DNA of 64,000 bases, taken from assembly GCF_000952155.1 (NCBI RefSeq), contig NZ_JYON01000023.1:16359-80358 (forward strand). Direction: 5' to 3'. This DNA comes from Aliterella atlantica CENA595. Its GTDB lineage: Bacteria; Cyanobacteriota; Cyanobacteriia; Cyanobacteriales; Chroococcidiopsidaceae. A program made the position numbers and the translations under genes. Shown in pieces: positions 33,868-42,767 of the stretch. Numbering within the stretch: the stretch's first letter is position 1; every line of letters starts with the position of its first letter. Under the pieces are notes generated by a model. The model worked only from the letters and a program-made list of their open reading frames with translations, searched no databases and was not told the DNA's origin.

Positions 33868-34860
33868 ATGAGGAAATTGTACTTTTTGGTTCCTGGTACT
33901 GGTGGTAAATTCGCCTGTGGTGGTTTGTGGGCGGAGTTAAAGACGCTTAATCTAGCAAAACAAATTTGTCCGTCAGATGTCGTTACGTACCGTCAAAGGG
34001 AAAAAGATACGCTGTTTCTCGATGACATTCTCCAACAGCAAAATCTTGACGATACAATTTTTGTCATTAGTTGGGGGTTTGATGTTGCCAAGCTTGCTAC
34101 AAAATTACAACCTTATAACGTCGTCTACCACGCCCACAGTTCGGGCTATGGGTTCAAACTACCTGCAAGTATTCCCATCATCACTGTTAGCCGCAATACA
34201 ATGGGCTATTGGGGACAAATGTCGCCTAATTCCCTAATTTATTACTTACCTAACCAAATCTCTGAGGAGTTTTCCAACCTCCACCTCAATCGAGATATTG
34301 ATGTTTTGGTACAAAAGCGTAAATCTTCAGAGTATCTAATTACGCAACTAATCCCAGCGTTGCAAAAGCGCTGTAATGTATTTGTGGTTGATTCCTATGT
34401 AGAAGACTTAGCAAAGTTATTCAATCGCGCCAAAGTTTATCTTTACGATTCTGCAGAATATTGGGCGCTGCAAAGAGTTAGCGAAGGATTTGGATTGCAA
34501 CCGATGGAAGCTATGGCTTGCGGTTGTCAAGTTTTTTCTAGTATTAATGGTGGATTATCTGATTATTTAGATCCTGGATTTAATTGCTACAAAATTGCTG
34601 GATATGCTAGGGAATATGATGTACAACGGATAATGAAGGTAGTGGAAAGTGAAAAAGCGATCGCATTACCAGAACAGTTTTTTGCTGAGTACTGCACTGT
34701 TAATATTACGCAGCGTTTGCGGGTAATTTTAGCGGATATCAATAGCTTTTTTGATAGCAAGCAACATTACTCAGGTAATATTGAAAGCTTAACTAGAATG
34801 CGGATGATGAAGTTGTTTGCGCAGAAGGTGACTAAGAAGTTAAGGAAAGAACGCAGATGA
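33868..34860 (+). CDS. Glycosyltransferase (GT4-like)
   Basis: The 330-residue protein has a GT-B fold ending in the donor-site motif EGFGLQPMEAMACGCQVFSS, with the two conserved Glu of GT4 enzymes, followed by NGGLSDYLDPG. The N-terminal half (VPGTGGKFACGGLWAEL) is divergent but has the acceptor-domain layout. There are no membrane spans. It is alone, not in a polysaccharide cluster, so the sugar and acceptor are unknown. Confidence 0.75.
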   Translation: MRKLYFLVPGTGGKFACGGLWAELKTLNLAKQICPSDVVTYRQREKDTLFLDDILQQQNLDDTIFVISWGFDVAKLATKLQPYNVVYHAHSSGYGFKLPASIPIITVSRNTMGYWGQMSPNSLIYYLPNQISEEFSNLHLNRDIDVLVQKRKSSEYLITQLIPALQKRCNVFVVDSYVEDLAKLFNRAKVYLYDSAEYWALQRVSEGFGLQPMEAMACGCQVFSSINGGLSDYLDPGFNCYKIAGYAREYDVQRIMKVVESEKAIALPEQFFAEYCTVNITQRLRVILADINSFFDSKQHYSGNIESLTRMRMMKLFAQKVTKKLRKERR

Positions 34861-34893
34861 ACGCGGATAAACGCAGATGATTTAGTGCGATCG

Positions 34894-35847
34894 CTATTTA
34901 CTTGGTTTCAATGCTTTGGTAGGTTCTACTCTTGTACCGTAAAGCTCAACAAATCTTCTAAACAACCACATTGTTTTGCGTTCTGAGTTTTTACCCGAAC
35001 TAAACAAACGCTCTTTATTAATTGTGGCTAGTTGTTGTAAGTATGGTAAGTCTTCAACCAGTGTTAAACAAGCAGCAAAATGAAAGAGAATCTGTAATAT
35101 TGGTCTAGACCATTGCAAATCGGTGTAAATGTCTATAAAGAATTTATGCTCTTTGTCATTTAGAGGTAGAGCATTGAACATGACGATAATATTCTTGTCA
35201 TTGTAGACAGGAATTTTCAACTCTACAGTATAAGGAGTATGCAATGTTAACCCTGCTTCAACTATCGGCTGTCGCCAAATTCTTAACGCATTCACTGGAG
35301 AATCCAACACTGTTTGGAACTTAACCATTCCACCTATATCTGTCGCATGAATGTAGTTTACATCAATAACTTTCAAGTTATTTAAACTAAAGTTATGCAC
35401 GTTTTCCAAATGTTTCAAATTTAACAAATGGTATATTTGGCAAATATAAGGAACTGGCAAAATATATTCTTGGCTAATCTTATGTTGGTTTTGCAGTTCC
35501 AGCATTCTATTTCTAATAGTATTTAAATATACTTTATTTGGCTGTAAATGTATATCTTGCCAATAATTTTCTATTTCTACTAAATTGCTATTATTCCAAC
35601 TTTCTTCAGGTTTTAAATATAGCCAACTAATAAATAGAAACGCTGCGGTTATAATTTGAAACATCTCTGCTGCTGATATATACCCATCAGCAAAAGAAGC
35701 AACACCTCTATCTGCAATTCCTACAACCCAAGATGGAATTCCTAAACTCCAGATGCCATTCTTTATTTTAGTTATAAGTAACGATGCTTCTATATAGCGA
35801 TCGCCTACATTTTCTGTATTATTAGTTTTAACTAAATTAATAGACAT
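34894..35847 (-). CDS. Protein of unknown function with a short hydrophobic segment
   Basis: The 317-residue protein is not recognised. The N-terminal 75 residues hold a weakly hydrophobic stretch (MFQIITAAFLFISWLYL, about 61-77), then come a soluble alpha/beta region with several basic and aromatic residues and a basic C-terminus (YGTRVEPTKALKPSK). A single membrane anchor with a cytoplasmic domain is likely. It is AT-richer than its neighbours and stands between convergent or unrelated genes, which suggests lineage-specific content. Confidence 0.65.
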   Translation of the reverse strand: MSINLVKTNNTENVGDRYIEASLLITKIKNGIWSLGIPSWVVGIADRGVASFADGYISAAEMFQIITAAFLFISWLYLKPEESWNNSNLVEIENYWQDIHLQPNKVYLNTIRNRMLELQNQHKISQEYILPVPYICQIYHLLNLKHLENVHNFSLNNLKVIDVNYIHATDIGGMVKFQTVLDSPVNALRIWRQPIVEAGLTLHTPYTVELKIPVYNDKNIIVMFNALPLNDKEHKFFIDIYTDLQWSRPILQILFHFAACLTLVEDLPYLQQLATINKERLFSSGKNSERKTMWLFRRFVELYGTRVEPTKALKPSK

Positions 35848-36087
35848 AGCATTAATTAAACGTGCTTATTACTCGTAAATAAAGCAGCATAATGTACTAA
35901 CAAATTAGCTAGTTAGAATAGTAAATATACTTTTGCGCTTATATTTAAATAGTAACGTTACATTTTGTTACTATCCTCTCTCTTTGGGAGGGAAAAATAT
36001 GTATTAAAGTCAACATTAGGAATAAATACTAAAGCAAAGTAGGAAAAATTTTGTAGTTAATGATGCAAGTTGGAAAAAAAACAAAAA

Positions 36088-36114
36088 GTAGGGTGTGTTA
36101 CGAACAACGCACCC
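36088..36114. repeat. GTAGGGTG-type imperfect palindrome
   Basis: GGGTGTGTT and AACGCACCC pair, with one G-T pair, around ACGAAC. It sits just past the 3' end of the quinone oxidoreductase gene. It belongs to the same GTAGGGTGCGTT family as 54850-54878 and 55767-55795. Confidence 0.65.
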
Positions 36115-36126
36115 CCGCCAATGCTT

Positions 36127-37077
36127 CTAAACTTCTAATACAAGCTTGCCATAAATACCTTCACCGCCTTGTTGCAGCTTTTGATGTGCCTGAGCAACTT
36201 GCTCTAAAGGTAAAATCATGCCTACAACTGGCTTAATTTGTCCTCGTTCAATAACCATTCTTAGCGCCTCCATTTTTGGGCGCGGGTTATCTAAATGGAC
36301 AAAATGAACGCTAATATTTTTCCTAATTGCAAAATTCAAATCCCCTTCAACACCAGTAACAGTTACAGCCCGCCCATCATTTTTAGTGACTTGCAAGCTG
36401 TCAGTTAAAACTTTGCCCATCACAGTGCTAAAACTAACATCAACACCTTTACCACCTGTTTCCTGTTGAATAATATCGATGTAGTTTTCATTGCGGTAAT
36501 CAATTGCTCTATCTGCACCAATAGACTTGACTAATTTAATATCGTAACCGCCACAAGTAGCATAAACATATGCCCCAGCAGCTTTAGCAATTTGAACGGC
36601 AAACGAGCCTACACCGCCAGCACCGCCATGTATTAGCACCGTTTCACCCAGCCGAATATCCGCCTTATCAATTAGCGCCGCCCACGCCGTACCACCCGCT
36701 ACAGGCACGCTAGCAGCCTCTTGGTGCGATAAATTTGCAGGCTTTTTAGCAACAATAGATTCGTGGGCGACATGATACTGGGCATTACCACCTGCACCCG
36801 CAAAGATTTCTATCGGGTAAAATACTTCATCGCCGACCTGAAAATCTTGCACATCAGCGCCGACTGCTTCCACTACACCAGAAACATCATAGCCAAGAAT
36901 AGCCGGAAGCGCGATCGCTCTGCCAAAAAATCCTTGACGTACCCCAATATCGGCAGGATTGACGGAGGTAGCACAAACTTTGACTAAAAGCTCATTTTTA
37001 CCTGGTGTAGGCTTATCTACCTCGCGTTTGCTAAAGACTTCAGGACCTCCAAAAGCAGAGATAACCATAGCTTTCAT
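36127..37077 (-). CDS. NADP-dependent quinone oxidoreductase (MDR, zinc-independent)
   Basis: A 316-residue medium-chain dehydrogenase/reductase of the quinone oxidoreductase group. The N-terminus is typical (MKAMVISAFGGPEVF), the nucleotide-binding loop is HGGAGGVGSFAVQIAKAAGA, and the catalytic zinc ligands of alcohol dehydrogenases are absent. The C-terminus (HQKLQQGGEGIYGKLVLEV) matches the family. It lies 16 bp downstream of pepP on the same strand and may be co-transcribed. Confidence 0.88.
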   Translation of the reverse strand: MKAMVISAFGGPEVFSKREVDKPTPGKNELLVKVCATSVNPADIGVRQGFFGRAIALPAILGYDVSGVVEAVGADVQDFQVGDEVFYPIEIFAGAGGNAQYHVAHESIVAKKPANLSHQEAASVPVAGGTAWAALIDKADIRLGETVLIHGGAGGVGSFAVQIAKAAGAYVYATCGGYDIKLVKSIGADRAIDYRNENYIDIIQQETGGKGVDVSFSTVMGKVLTDSLQVTKNDGRAVTVTGVEGDLNFAIRKNISVHFVHLDNPRPKMEALRMVIERGQIKPVVGMILPLEQVAQAHQKLQQGGEGIYGKLVLEV

Positions 37078-37093
37078 AAATACCTGCCCTCTT

Positions 37094-38401
37094 TTAACTT
37101 TCTAATTCCTCAATTAACTTAGGAACGCCAGCAGTTAAAATTTCGTATCCGCTATCCGTTACCAGTACATCATCCTCAATCCGAATCCCTATTCCACTCC
37201 ACTTAGGGTCGATTTCTGGCTGATCTTCAGCAGGTTTTGTATCTGGCACTACATAGATACCTGGTTCTACTGTCAGCACATTTCCTGGCTGCAAAATATG
37301 CGCCGATTCGCCATGCTGGTAAACGCCTACATCATGCACATCTAAGCCTAACCAGTGTCCGGTACGGTGCATATAAAAAGGCTTGTACTTACCTTCTTCA
37401 ATTAGCTTATCGACTTCACCTTTGAGAATGCCTAAATTCACCAAACCTTCAGTAATCACTCGCACAGCAGTATCGTGAAAAGCATTATAAGGATTACCAG
37501 GCTTTACCTGTTCAATTGCTTGCAGTTGAGCTTCTAAGACAATCTCATACAGCGCTTTTTGTTCTGGTGTGAACTCTCCCCCGATGGGAAACGTGCGCGT
37601 AATATCAGCATTGTAATAACCATAAGCACAACCCGCATCAATCAGCAGCAAATCGTTATCCTGCATCTGGCAGTTATTTTCGATATAGTGCAACACGCAA
37701 GCATTCGCCCCAGAAGCCACAATCGAAGGATAAGCAGGTCCCATCCCACCCCGCACGCGAAAGATCCGCTCCATCTCCGCCTGAATTTCGTACTCATAAC
37801 GTCCAGGACGAGCAATTTCCCGCGCCTGATTGTGAGCATCTACAGAAATAGTCGCTGCTTGCCGCATTAAATCCAATTCTGCGGGGCTTTTAACTAGCCG
37901 CAAGGGGTGCAATATAACATTAGTATCCTCAAGTGCCATTGGACCGACACCGCGCCGAGGATACATTGCGACCATGCGCTGCCAGAGTTTGAGGATAGTT
38001 TCATTAAAAGCGCGATCGCGTCCCAAATGATAGTAAATTCGCTCGGCTTTTTCGACATACTGCGGCAACTTCTCATCTAATTCCGCAATCGGGTAAGCTT
38101 CATCAGCCCCATACAGCCTTTTGGCATCATCCACCCCGCAGCGGTAGCCCGTCCACACTTCCTTTTCCCGTTCTTTCGGCTGTACAAACAAGATAAAACG
38201 GTGTTCTTCGTGATGGGGGGCTAAAACTGCTACCGCCTCTGGTTCGTTAAACCCAGTCAAGTAGAAAAAATCGCTATCTTGGCGATAAGTGTATTCCACA
38301 TCATTGTGCATAACAGCCATTGGCGCACTGCGAAATATAGCAGTGCCATTGCCAATTTTTGCCATTAATTGCTGACGGCGATCGCGGTATTCTGCTTGCA
38401 T
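37094..38401 (-). CDS. pepP: Aminopeptidase P (Xaa-Pro aminopeptidase)
   Basis: The 435-residue enzyme has the AMP N-terminal domain (about 1-140) and the pita-bread catalytic domain with the five metal ligands: Asp pair in LLIDAGCAYG and NADITRTFP, His in HRTGHWLGLDVHDVG, Glu in VEPGIYV and Glu in GIRIEDDVL. It removes N-terminal residues before proline. Length and motifs are complete. The downstream oxidoreductase is 16 bp away. Confidence 0.92.
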   Translation of the reverse strand: MQAEYRDRRQQLMAKIGNGTAIFRSAPMAVMHNDVEYTYRQDSDFFYLTGFNEPEAVAVLAPHHEEHRFILFVQPKEREKEVWTGYRCGVDDAKRLYGADEAYPIAELDEKLPQYVEKAERIYYHLGRDRAFNETILKLWQRMVAMYPRRGVGPMALEDTNVILHPLRLVKSPAELDLMRQAATISVDAHNQAREIARPGRYEYEIQAEMERIFRVRGGMGPAYPSIVASGANACVLHYIENNCQMQDNDLLLIDAGCAYGYYNADITRTFPIGGEFTPEQKALYEIVLEAQLQAIEQVKPGNPYNAFHDTAVRVITEGLVNLGILKGEVDKLIEEGKYKPFYMHRTGHWLGLDVHDVGVYQHGESAHILQPGNVLTVEPGIYVVPDTKPAEDQPEIDPKWSGIGIRIEDDVLVTDSGYEILTAGVPKLIEELES

Positions 38402-38456
38402 AGGTAGTTAATTTAGAGCCTTTGTACCAGTATAGGAAACGCAGGCTCGCATCAAC

Positions 38457-39215
38457 TTAGAACTTGTAACTCATAACCTGAATTGCCATGCCTTTTGGCG
38501 GCAAATTTCCCGAATTAATCGTAATTGTGTCGCTACTAGCACGACGCACAGGAGTTCCTTGCATCAACTCTAAAAATCTGTCTACAGGTACTAAATCGCA
38601 CTTACTAGCATCAGCCGCTTGGGTACTGTAGTGAGTCGGAACTACAAGCTTCGGATTAAGCTCTCGCACTGCTTGCACTGCTTCTTCGGGATTATAAGCT
38701 TTTGCCCCACCACCTACAGGTACAAATAGCACGTCAGGGCGACCCATGAGAATTTTTTGCTCGATGGTAATTGGTGCAGCCGCACCGCCTAAATGCACGA
38801 TATTAATACCGCCTTGATTCCAGCGCCAGACTACATTTGTGCCGAATCTCCTACCCCCTTGGCGATCGTGATCTGTAGCGATTCCCTGGATTTGAATATT
38901 GTTATACCGATAAACACCAGGCTCATAAATTATTCGCGGTTTGCCTGGTAATCCCTCAACTGCTCCCTCATCTAACAATTGACTGCTAATTAATACCGCC
39001 CCTGCTTGCACCTTGGGCGGACGGTATTTTGCAGTACATCCAATCGGTTGAAACGGATTAACTAAAATGCGCGAATTGTTACCGCTAAACAAAAAGCAAG
39101 TATGACCCAACCACTGTACGGACAAAGAACCGCCTTTTTGCGCCAAAGCAGCCTGAGTAAATAGAGTAGTTACTAAACCTGCTCCCGCACCGCTTAATAT
39201 CTGTCGTCTTTTCAT
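38457..39215 (-). CDS. Tat-exported MBL-fold protein lacking the metal motif
   Basis: This 252-residue protein starts at ATG 39215, with CGGAG upstream, giving a twin-arginine-type signal MKRRQILSGAGAG; an ATG 15 bp further up adds MTEKF. The fold is UlaG-like metallo-beta-lactamase (VQWLGHTCFLF). The usual HxHxDH is replaced by VLISSQLLDEGA and the later HLGD reads HLGG, although VPTHY remains. Zinc hydrolysis therefore seems unlikely. It may bind a ligand or be a degenerate paralogue. No partner gene is adjacent. Confidence 0.75.
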   Translation of the reverse strand: MKRRQILSGAGAGLVTTLFTQAALAQKGGSLSVQWLGHTCFLFSGNNSRILVNPFQPIGCTAKYRPPKVQAGAVLISSQLLDEGAVEGLPGKPRIIYEPGVYRYNNIQIQGIATDHDRQGGRRFGTNVVWRWNQGGINIVHLGGAAAPITIEQKILMGRPDVLFVPVGGGAKAYNPEEAVQAVRELNPKLVVPTHYSTQAADASKCDLVPVDRFLELMQGTPVRRASSDTITINSGNLPPKGMAIQVMSYKF

Positions 39216-39237
39216 GAATTTCTCCGTCACACATTAA

Positions 39238-39268
39238 CAGTGACCAGTGACCAGTGACCAGTGACCAG
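39238..39268. repeat. Heptanucleotide tandem repeat (CAGTGAC)n
   Basis: CAGTGAC is repeated four times (39238-39265) with a partial fifth copy. A shorter array of the same unit lies at 59248-59265. Such short tandem heptamers (STRR) are characteristic of cyanobacterial genomes. Confidence 0.85.
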
Positions 39269-39413
39269 TTAGCTGTCATCTGTGGGTATATCCCAACTTA
39301 ATTTGAGAGGTGGTTTCGCTTAGGGATTGAATCCTATGGGAAACTCGGTCACTGTATATTACTGATAACTGGTTAGATAATTCGTCATCAATCTATGGAC
39401 TAGAAATTATGAA

Positions 39414-40010
39414 TTATCTTGACTCTAATTGTGCCAGGAAGTTGCGTAGTAATTGCTTGCCCAAATCTGTTAGTACGCTTTCTGGGTGAAATTGGACTCC
39501 TTCAACATGGGGATAGTCTTTATGTCGGACACCCATAATTGTTCCATCCTCAACCCAAGCGGTAATTTCTAGCACTTGAGGGCAAGTTTGTTTATCGATA
39601 ACTAAACTATGATACCGAGTTGCAGTCATAGGATTATCTAAGCCGCGAAAAACACCTACGCCCGTATGCATTACCTGAGACGTTTTACCATGCATCAATT
39701 CAGGGGCAGAGACTATATTACCGCCAAATACTTGCCCGATACTTTGGTGTCCCAAGCAAACGCCTAGAATCGGTATGTTTGCCCCTAATTGTTCGATTAT
39801 TTCCAAAGAAATTCCCGCATCATCTGGGCGACCAGGACCAGGAGAAATTACAATGCCTGCAGGTTGCACCTGGCGGATTTGGTCTAGGGTTATTTGGTCG
39901 TTGCGGTAAACTTGAATGTCGCTGGCGACTGGAAATTCGCTGCTTAGTTCGCCTAGATACTGCACCAGGTTATAGGTAAAGCTATCGTAATTATCAATAA
40001 CTATAATCAA
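39414..40010 (-). CDS. Anthranilate/aminodeoxychorismate synthase component II (glutamine amidotransferase)
   Basis: The 198-residue class I amidotransferase has the N-terminal IDNYDSFTYNLVQYLGEL, nucleophile Cys in GVCLGHQSIGQVFGG, and the His-Glu of the triad in VQFHPESVLT. It supplies ammonia for anthranilate (TrpG) or aminodeoxychorismate (PabA); many bacteria use one subunit for both. The neighbouring dgkA-ybeY-DUF3285-prfB block runs in the same direction, but a 134-bp gap separates it. Confidence 0.9.
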   Translation of the reverse strand: MIIVIDNYDSFTYNLVQYLGELSSEFPVASDIQVYRNDQITLDQIRQVQPAGIVISPGPGRPDDAGISLEIIEQLGANIPILGVCLGHQSIGQVFGGNIVSAPELMHGKTSQVMHTGVGVFRGLDNPMTATRYHSLVIDKQTCPQVLEITAWVEDGTIMGVRHKDYPHVEGVQFHPESVLTDLGKQLLRNFLAQLESR

Positions 40011-40113
40011 AACTTAATTCTCCTTTGCCTTTATATATAGAATTATCTATTTTCTTATAGGCGCGGCGGCTAGGCGTTTTGCATCTATACGAATTCCTTT
40101 GGCGGGTGGGTTT

Positions 40114-40134
40114 AGACGTAGCAGTGCTACGTCT
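40114..40134. repeat. Dispersed palindrome, GACGTAGCA-type, copy 2
   Basis: AGACGTAGCA and TGCTACGTCT around a single G, identical to 6395-6415 except for the central base. It lies between dgkA and the amidotransferase gene, ending 11 bp past the dgkA stop. Confidence 0.85.
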
Positions 40135-40144
40135 CTACATTGCG

Positions 40145-40597
40145 TTATCCCCAAACTGATTTGATTGCTACCACTAATGGGGGCAATATCAACATTCCTG
40201 CAACTAAAACTGCTGCCATTGCTGATACTAGAACAGCCGCTGCTGCACAATCTTTGGCAATTTTGGCTAAATCGTGGTATGACTGCTTGACAGTCAAATC
40301 GACAACAGACTCGATCGCAGTATTTAATAATTCCATCACCAACACCAGACCGCTAGTTAGCCCAATTACTGCCATTTCTAGCGATCGCAAATGCAAAAAT
40401 ACTCCCAACCCCAATGCCAAAATACCCACACCAACGTGAATGCGAAAATTGCGTTGAGTTTGAAAGGCGTAACTTATCCCACACCAGGCATACTTGAAAC
40501 TGACAAATAAATTTGTCGCAACTTGCCAAGAAAACTCTCGCTTCACCGCAACTTTTTCGGGCGGGCTAGGCGATGATGACGGAAAATTTTGGGACAT
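40145..40597 (-). CDS. dgkA: Diacylglycerol/undecaprenol kinase family protein DgkA
   Basis: The 150-residue membrane protein has an N-terminal polar tail and three TM helices. The family signature is ELLNTAIESVVDL followed by HDLAKIAKDCAAAAVLV, which contains the catalytic Glu and the nucleotide-binding Asp. Gram-positive relatives phosphorylate undecaprenol; the lipid substrate here is unknown. The gene lies 26 bp downstream of ybeY, in a conserved prfB-DUF3285-ybeY-dgkA order. Confidence 0.9.
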   Translation of the reverse strand: MSQNFPSSSPSPPEKVAVKREFSWQVATNLFVSFKYAWCGISYAFQTQRNFRIHVGVGILALGLGVFLHLRSLEMAVIGLTSGLVLVMELLNTAIESVVDLTVKQSYHDLAKIAKDCAAAAVLVSAMAAVLVAGMLILPPLVVAIKSVWG

Positions 40598-40623
40598 AGA
40601 GAGGCGACAGAAAAGTTGGGCAA

Positions 40624-41109
40624 TTAATCGATGGCAAGTCCGATTAGTTGTAACAAAACAGCTTGCCGTTCTAACATCTGCATCAGACTGTCGTCATCGG
40701 GATGATCCCAGCCTAAAAGGTGAAGCAAACCATGCGCTGCTAACCAAGCTAACTCAGTTTGCAGTGTATGCCCTTGCTGGGCGGCTTGACGAGTAGCAGT
40801 GTCTACAGAAATAACAATATCACCAAGATACAGGGGCATGAGCGATCGCCCAACCTCAAAATTGGGAAAATCTACCTCTAAAGCCGCAAAAGCTAACACA
40901 TCTGTTGGTTTATCTTGATGACGGTACTGATGATTGAGGGTTTTGATTTCCTCATCGTCAGTTAGACGCAAACTAAGTTCGTATGCATTGGCTGGTGGCA
41001 AAGCTGGCTGCAAATCTTGCATCCATAAATCGAACCATTCTTGCCAAGTATCAGATGAGATCGCACTATCGCGCCTTACAGCCTCTTGAACGCTCAATTC
41101 AACTTCCAT
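40624..41109 (-). CDS. ybeY: Endoribonuclease YbeY
   Basis: YbeY is a zinc-dependent RNase needed for 16S rRNA 3' maturation and ribosome quality control. The 161-residue protein ends with the zinc motif HGLLHLLGWDH (HxxxHxxxxxH). DKPTDVLAF is the other family motif. ATG 41109 shares its A with the stop codon of the DUF3285 gene (TAATG), so the genes are translationally coupled. Confidence 0.95.
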   Translation of the reverse strand: MEVELSVQEAVRRDSAISSDTWQEWFDLWMQDLQPALPPANAYELSLRLTDDEEIKTLNHQYRHQDKPTDVLAFAALEVDFPNFEVGRSLMPLYLGDIVISVDTATRQAAQQGHTLQTELAWLAAHGLLHLLGWDHPDDDSLMQMLERQAVLLQLIGLAID

Positions 41110-41282
41110 TAGCGGGTAAGGTAGGCAAGCCCCACCAATACGGCAACTAATGCGATCGCTGTCACGGCAAAATGTTGAAATGAAGTTCCTCCCTTGCGTA
41201 CCATGTTCCGCATCGCTAGCTTGACGTAACTTGGTTTAGCCTCGGTTGAAACTGGTTTGGACTCTGTTGATGAATTGCTCAT
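41109..41282 (-). CDS. DUF3285 family small membrane protein
   Basis: This 57-residue gene reads MSNSSTESKPVSTEAKPSYV, then KLAMRNMVRKGGTSFQHFAV and a TM helix ending LVGLAYLTR. PSYVKLAMRNMVRKGG is the hallmark of cyanobacterial DUF3285. It begins at ATG 41282, 44 bp after the prfB stop, and its TAA overlaps the ybeY ATG. Function is unknown. Confidence 0.8.
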   Translation of the reverse strand: MSNSSTESKPVSTEAKPSYVKLAMRNMVRKGGTSFQHFAVTAIALVAVLVGLAYLTR

Positions 41283-41326
41283 ATTGAGTAAAAAAACTAA
41301 TCCTTCATAAATGTAACAGTTAGCTA

Positions 41327-42446
41327 TTATGCCTCAGCTGCAACTAATTGGTTTTCCTGGCGCAGATATGCCTGAATAAACAAATCTATTTCACCATTCA
41401 TGACATCAGTAACCGCTGTAGTTTCTACATTAGTTCGTAAATCCTTCACCATTTGGTACGGATGAAATACGTAATTGCGAATTTGATTGCCCCAAGCAGC
41501 CTCAACCATATCGCCACGAATTTCGGCAATTTCTTGAGCGCGTTGTTCTTCTGCGATAATTAGTAGCTTGGCTTTGAGAATTGCCAAGGCTTTTTCTTTG
41601 TTTTGCAGTTGACTGCGCTCTTGGGTACAACGCACAGCAACGCCTGTGGGGATATGTACTATGCGTACGGCAGTTTCTACTTTGTTGACGTTTTGCCCGC
41701 CTTTACCGCCAGCGCGGGAAGTTGTAATTTCTAGATCCTTTTCGGGAATGTCTAGTTGTACGGAGTTGTCTATCAGTGGCATTACTTCCACGCCAGCAAA
41801 ACTGGTTTGCCGCTTATCATTGGCATTAAAAGGCGAAATCCTAACTAGACGGTGCGTGCCTTTTTCCGATCGCAAGTAACCGTAAGCATAACGCCCAGCT
41901 ATTTCTAAAGTTGCTGACTTAATCCCTGCTTCATCTCCTTCAGAGATTTCCGCCAAATGTGCTTTATAGCCGCGATCTTCTGCCCAGCGCGTGTACATAC
42001 GTAGCAGCATCTCTGCCCAATCTTGAGCATCTGTACCGCCAGCACCCGCATTGATTGTTAGCACTGCGCCTTGTTCGTCATAAGTACCCGATAGTAATTG
42101 CTGCAATTCCCATTGATCGAGTTCTCGACTCAACTTCTGTAAGTTTGCTTGGGCTTCGTGCAGCAGCGATTCATCATTTTCCAACTCTAGTAATTCAATG
42201 ACAGCCTTGGCATCTTCTACACTAGCTTGCCACTGACGGTACTGCTGCAGATGGTCTTTGAGGTTATTAAGTTCTTGTAAAGTTTTCTGGGCGGCGGTTT
42301 GGTTGTCCCAAAACTCCGGCTGGGAGGCTACTTGTTCCAAGTCTTGGATTTTAGCATTAAGCGCGGGGATGTCAAAGATAGTCCTGAGTTTTACCCAGGC
42401 GCTCAGACAACGTCGTAACTTCGCGTTTGATATCTAATACTTCCAT
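41327..42446 (-). CDS. prfB: Peptide chain release factor 2 (programmed +1 frameshift)
   Basis: RF2 reads UGA and UAA stop codons. The true ATG is at 42446: 24 codons ([12 protein letters not shown] onward to KTQDYL) lead to an in-frame TGA at 42374-42372. A +1 shift at CTT-TGA-C joins the frame [16 protein letters not shown], giving 372 residues. Later motifs are the GGQ loop ([13 protein letters not shown]) that triggers hydrolysis and the SPF-type recognition segment ([14 protein letters not shown]). The first apparent start (TTG 42340) is internal. DUF3285 and ybeY follow. Confidence 0.95.
42371..42383 (-). promoter_or_regulatory. prfB recoding site
   Basis: On the minus strand AGGACTATCTTTGAC contains the slippery CTT, the in-frame TGA and the following C, the classical RF2-sensing +1 site. 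AGGA a few bases before CTT can act as the stimulatory Shine-Dalgarno-like element. Low RF2 favours the shift, so RF2 controls its own synthesis. Confidence 0.9.
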
Positions 42447-42767
42447 AATGCGATCGCAATTTATGTATATGTACGTGCCTTGTCTATTTTACTGACGTAC
42501 ACACCCCATCTGCCAGTAGAGACGTAGCACTGCTACGTCTCTACTGTATCTGCTACGTCTCTACACTGTATCCCCCTCTAACAGACGATTACTCAGAAGA
42601 TATACGTAGAAATTCTGATTTCTCCAATAAGGCGGTTTGTAATTTCAGTAGAACAACGATGGTTTGTTCTGCTTATTCTACGGACAATAATCTCAGCTTC
42701 AATAAAAGTTTAAGCAACTTCCTAAGACATTACCAAGCAAAGAGATTATTAAAAAGTAGGGATTTAT
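42447..42767. other. Intergenic region with repeats; no gene found
   Basis: The 321-bp gap between divergent prfB and sigF contains the third GACGTAGCA-type palindrome with a tandem half-copy (42516-42564). The remainder, AT-rich, should contain the sigF promoter; no consensus was confident. No coding frame is supported. Confidence 0.5.
42516..42564. repeat. Dispersed palindrome, GACGTAGCA-type, copy 3 with half-copy
   Basis: Perfect 14-bp arms GTAGAGACGTAGCA (42516-42529) and TGCTACGTCTCTAC (42531-42544) around C. After TGTATC the right arm TGCTACGTCTCTAC is repeated at 42551-42564, giving a tandem half-unit. This is the longest of the three copies. Confidence 0.85.

Noticed and set aside
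33508..33871. Plus-strand open frames of 67 and 85 codons
   Set aside because: They are antisense to the two tiny TM genes, which have better starts, Shine-Dalgarno sites and protein-like composition.
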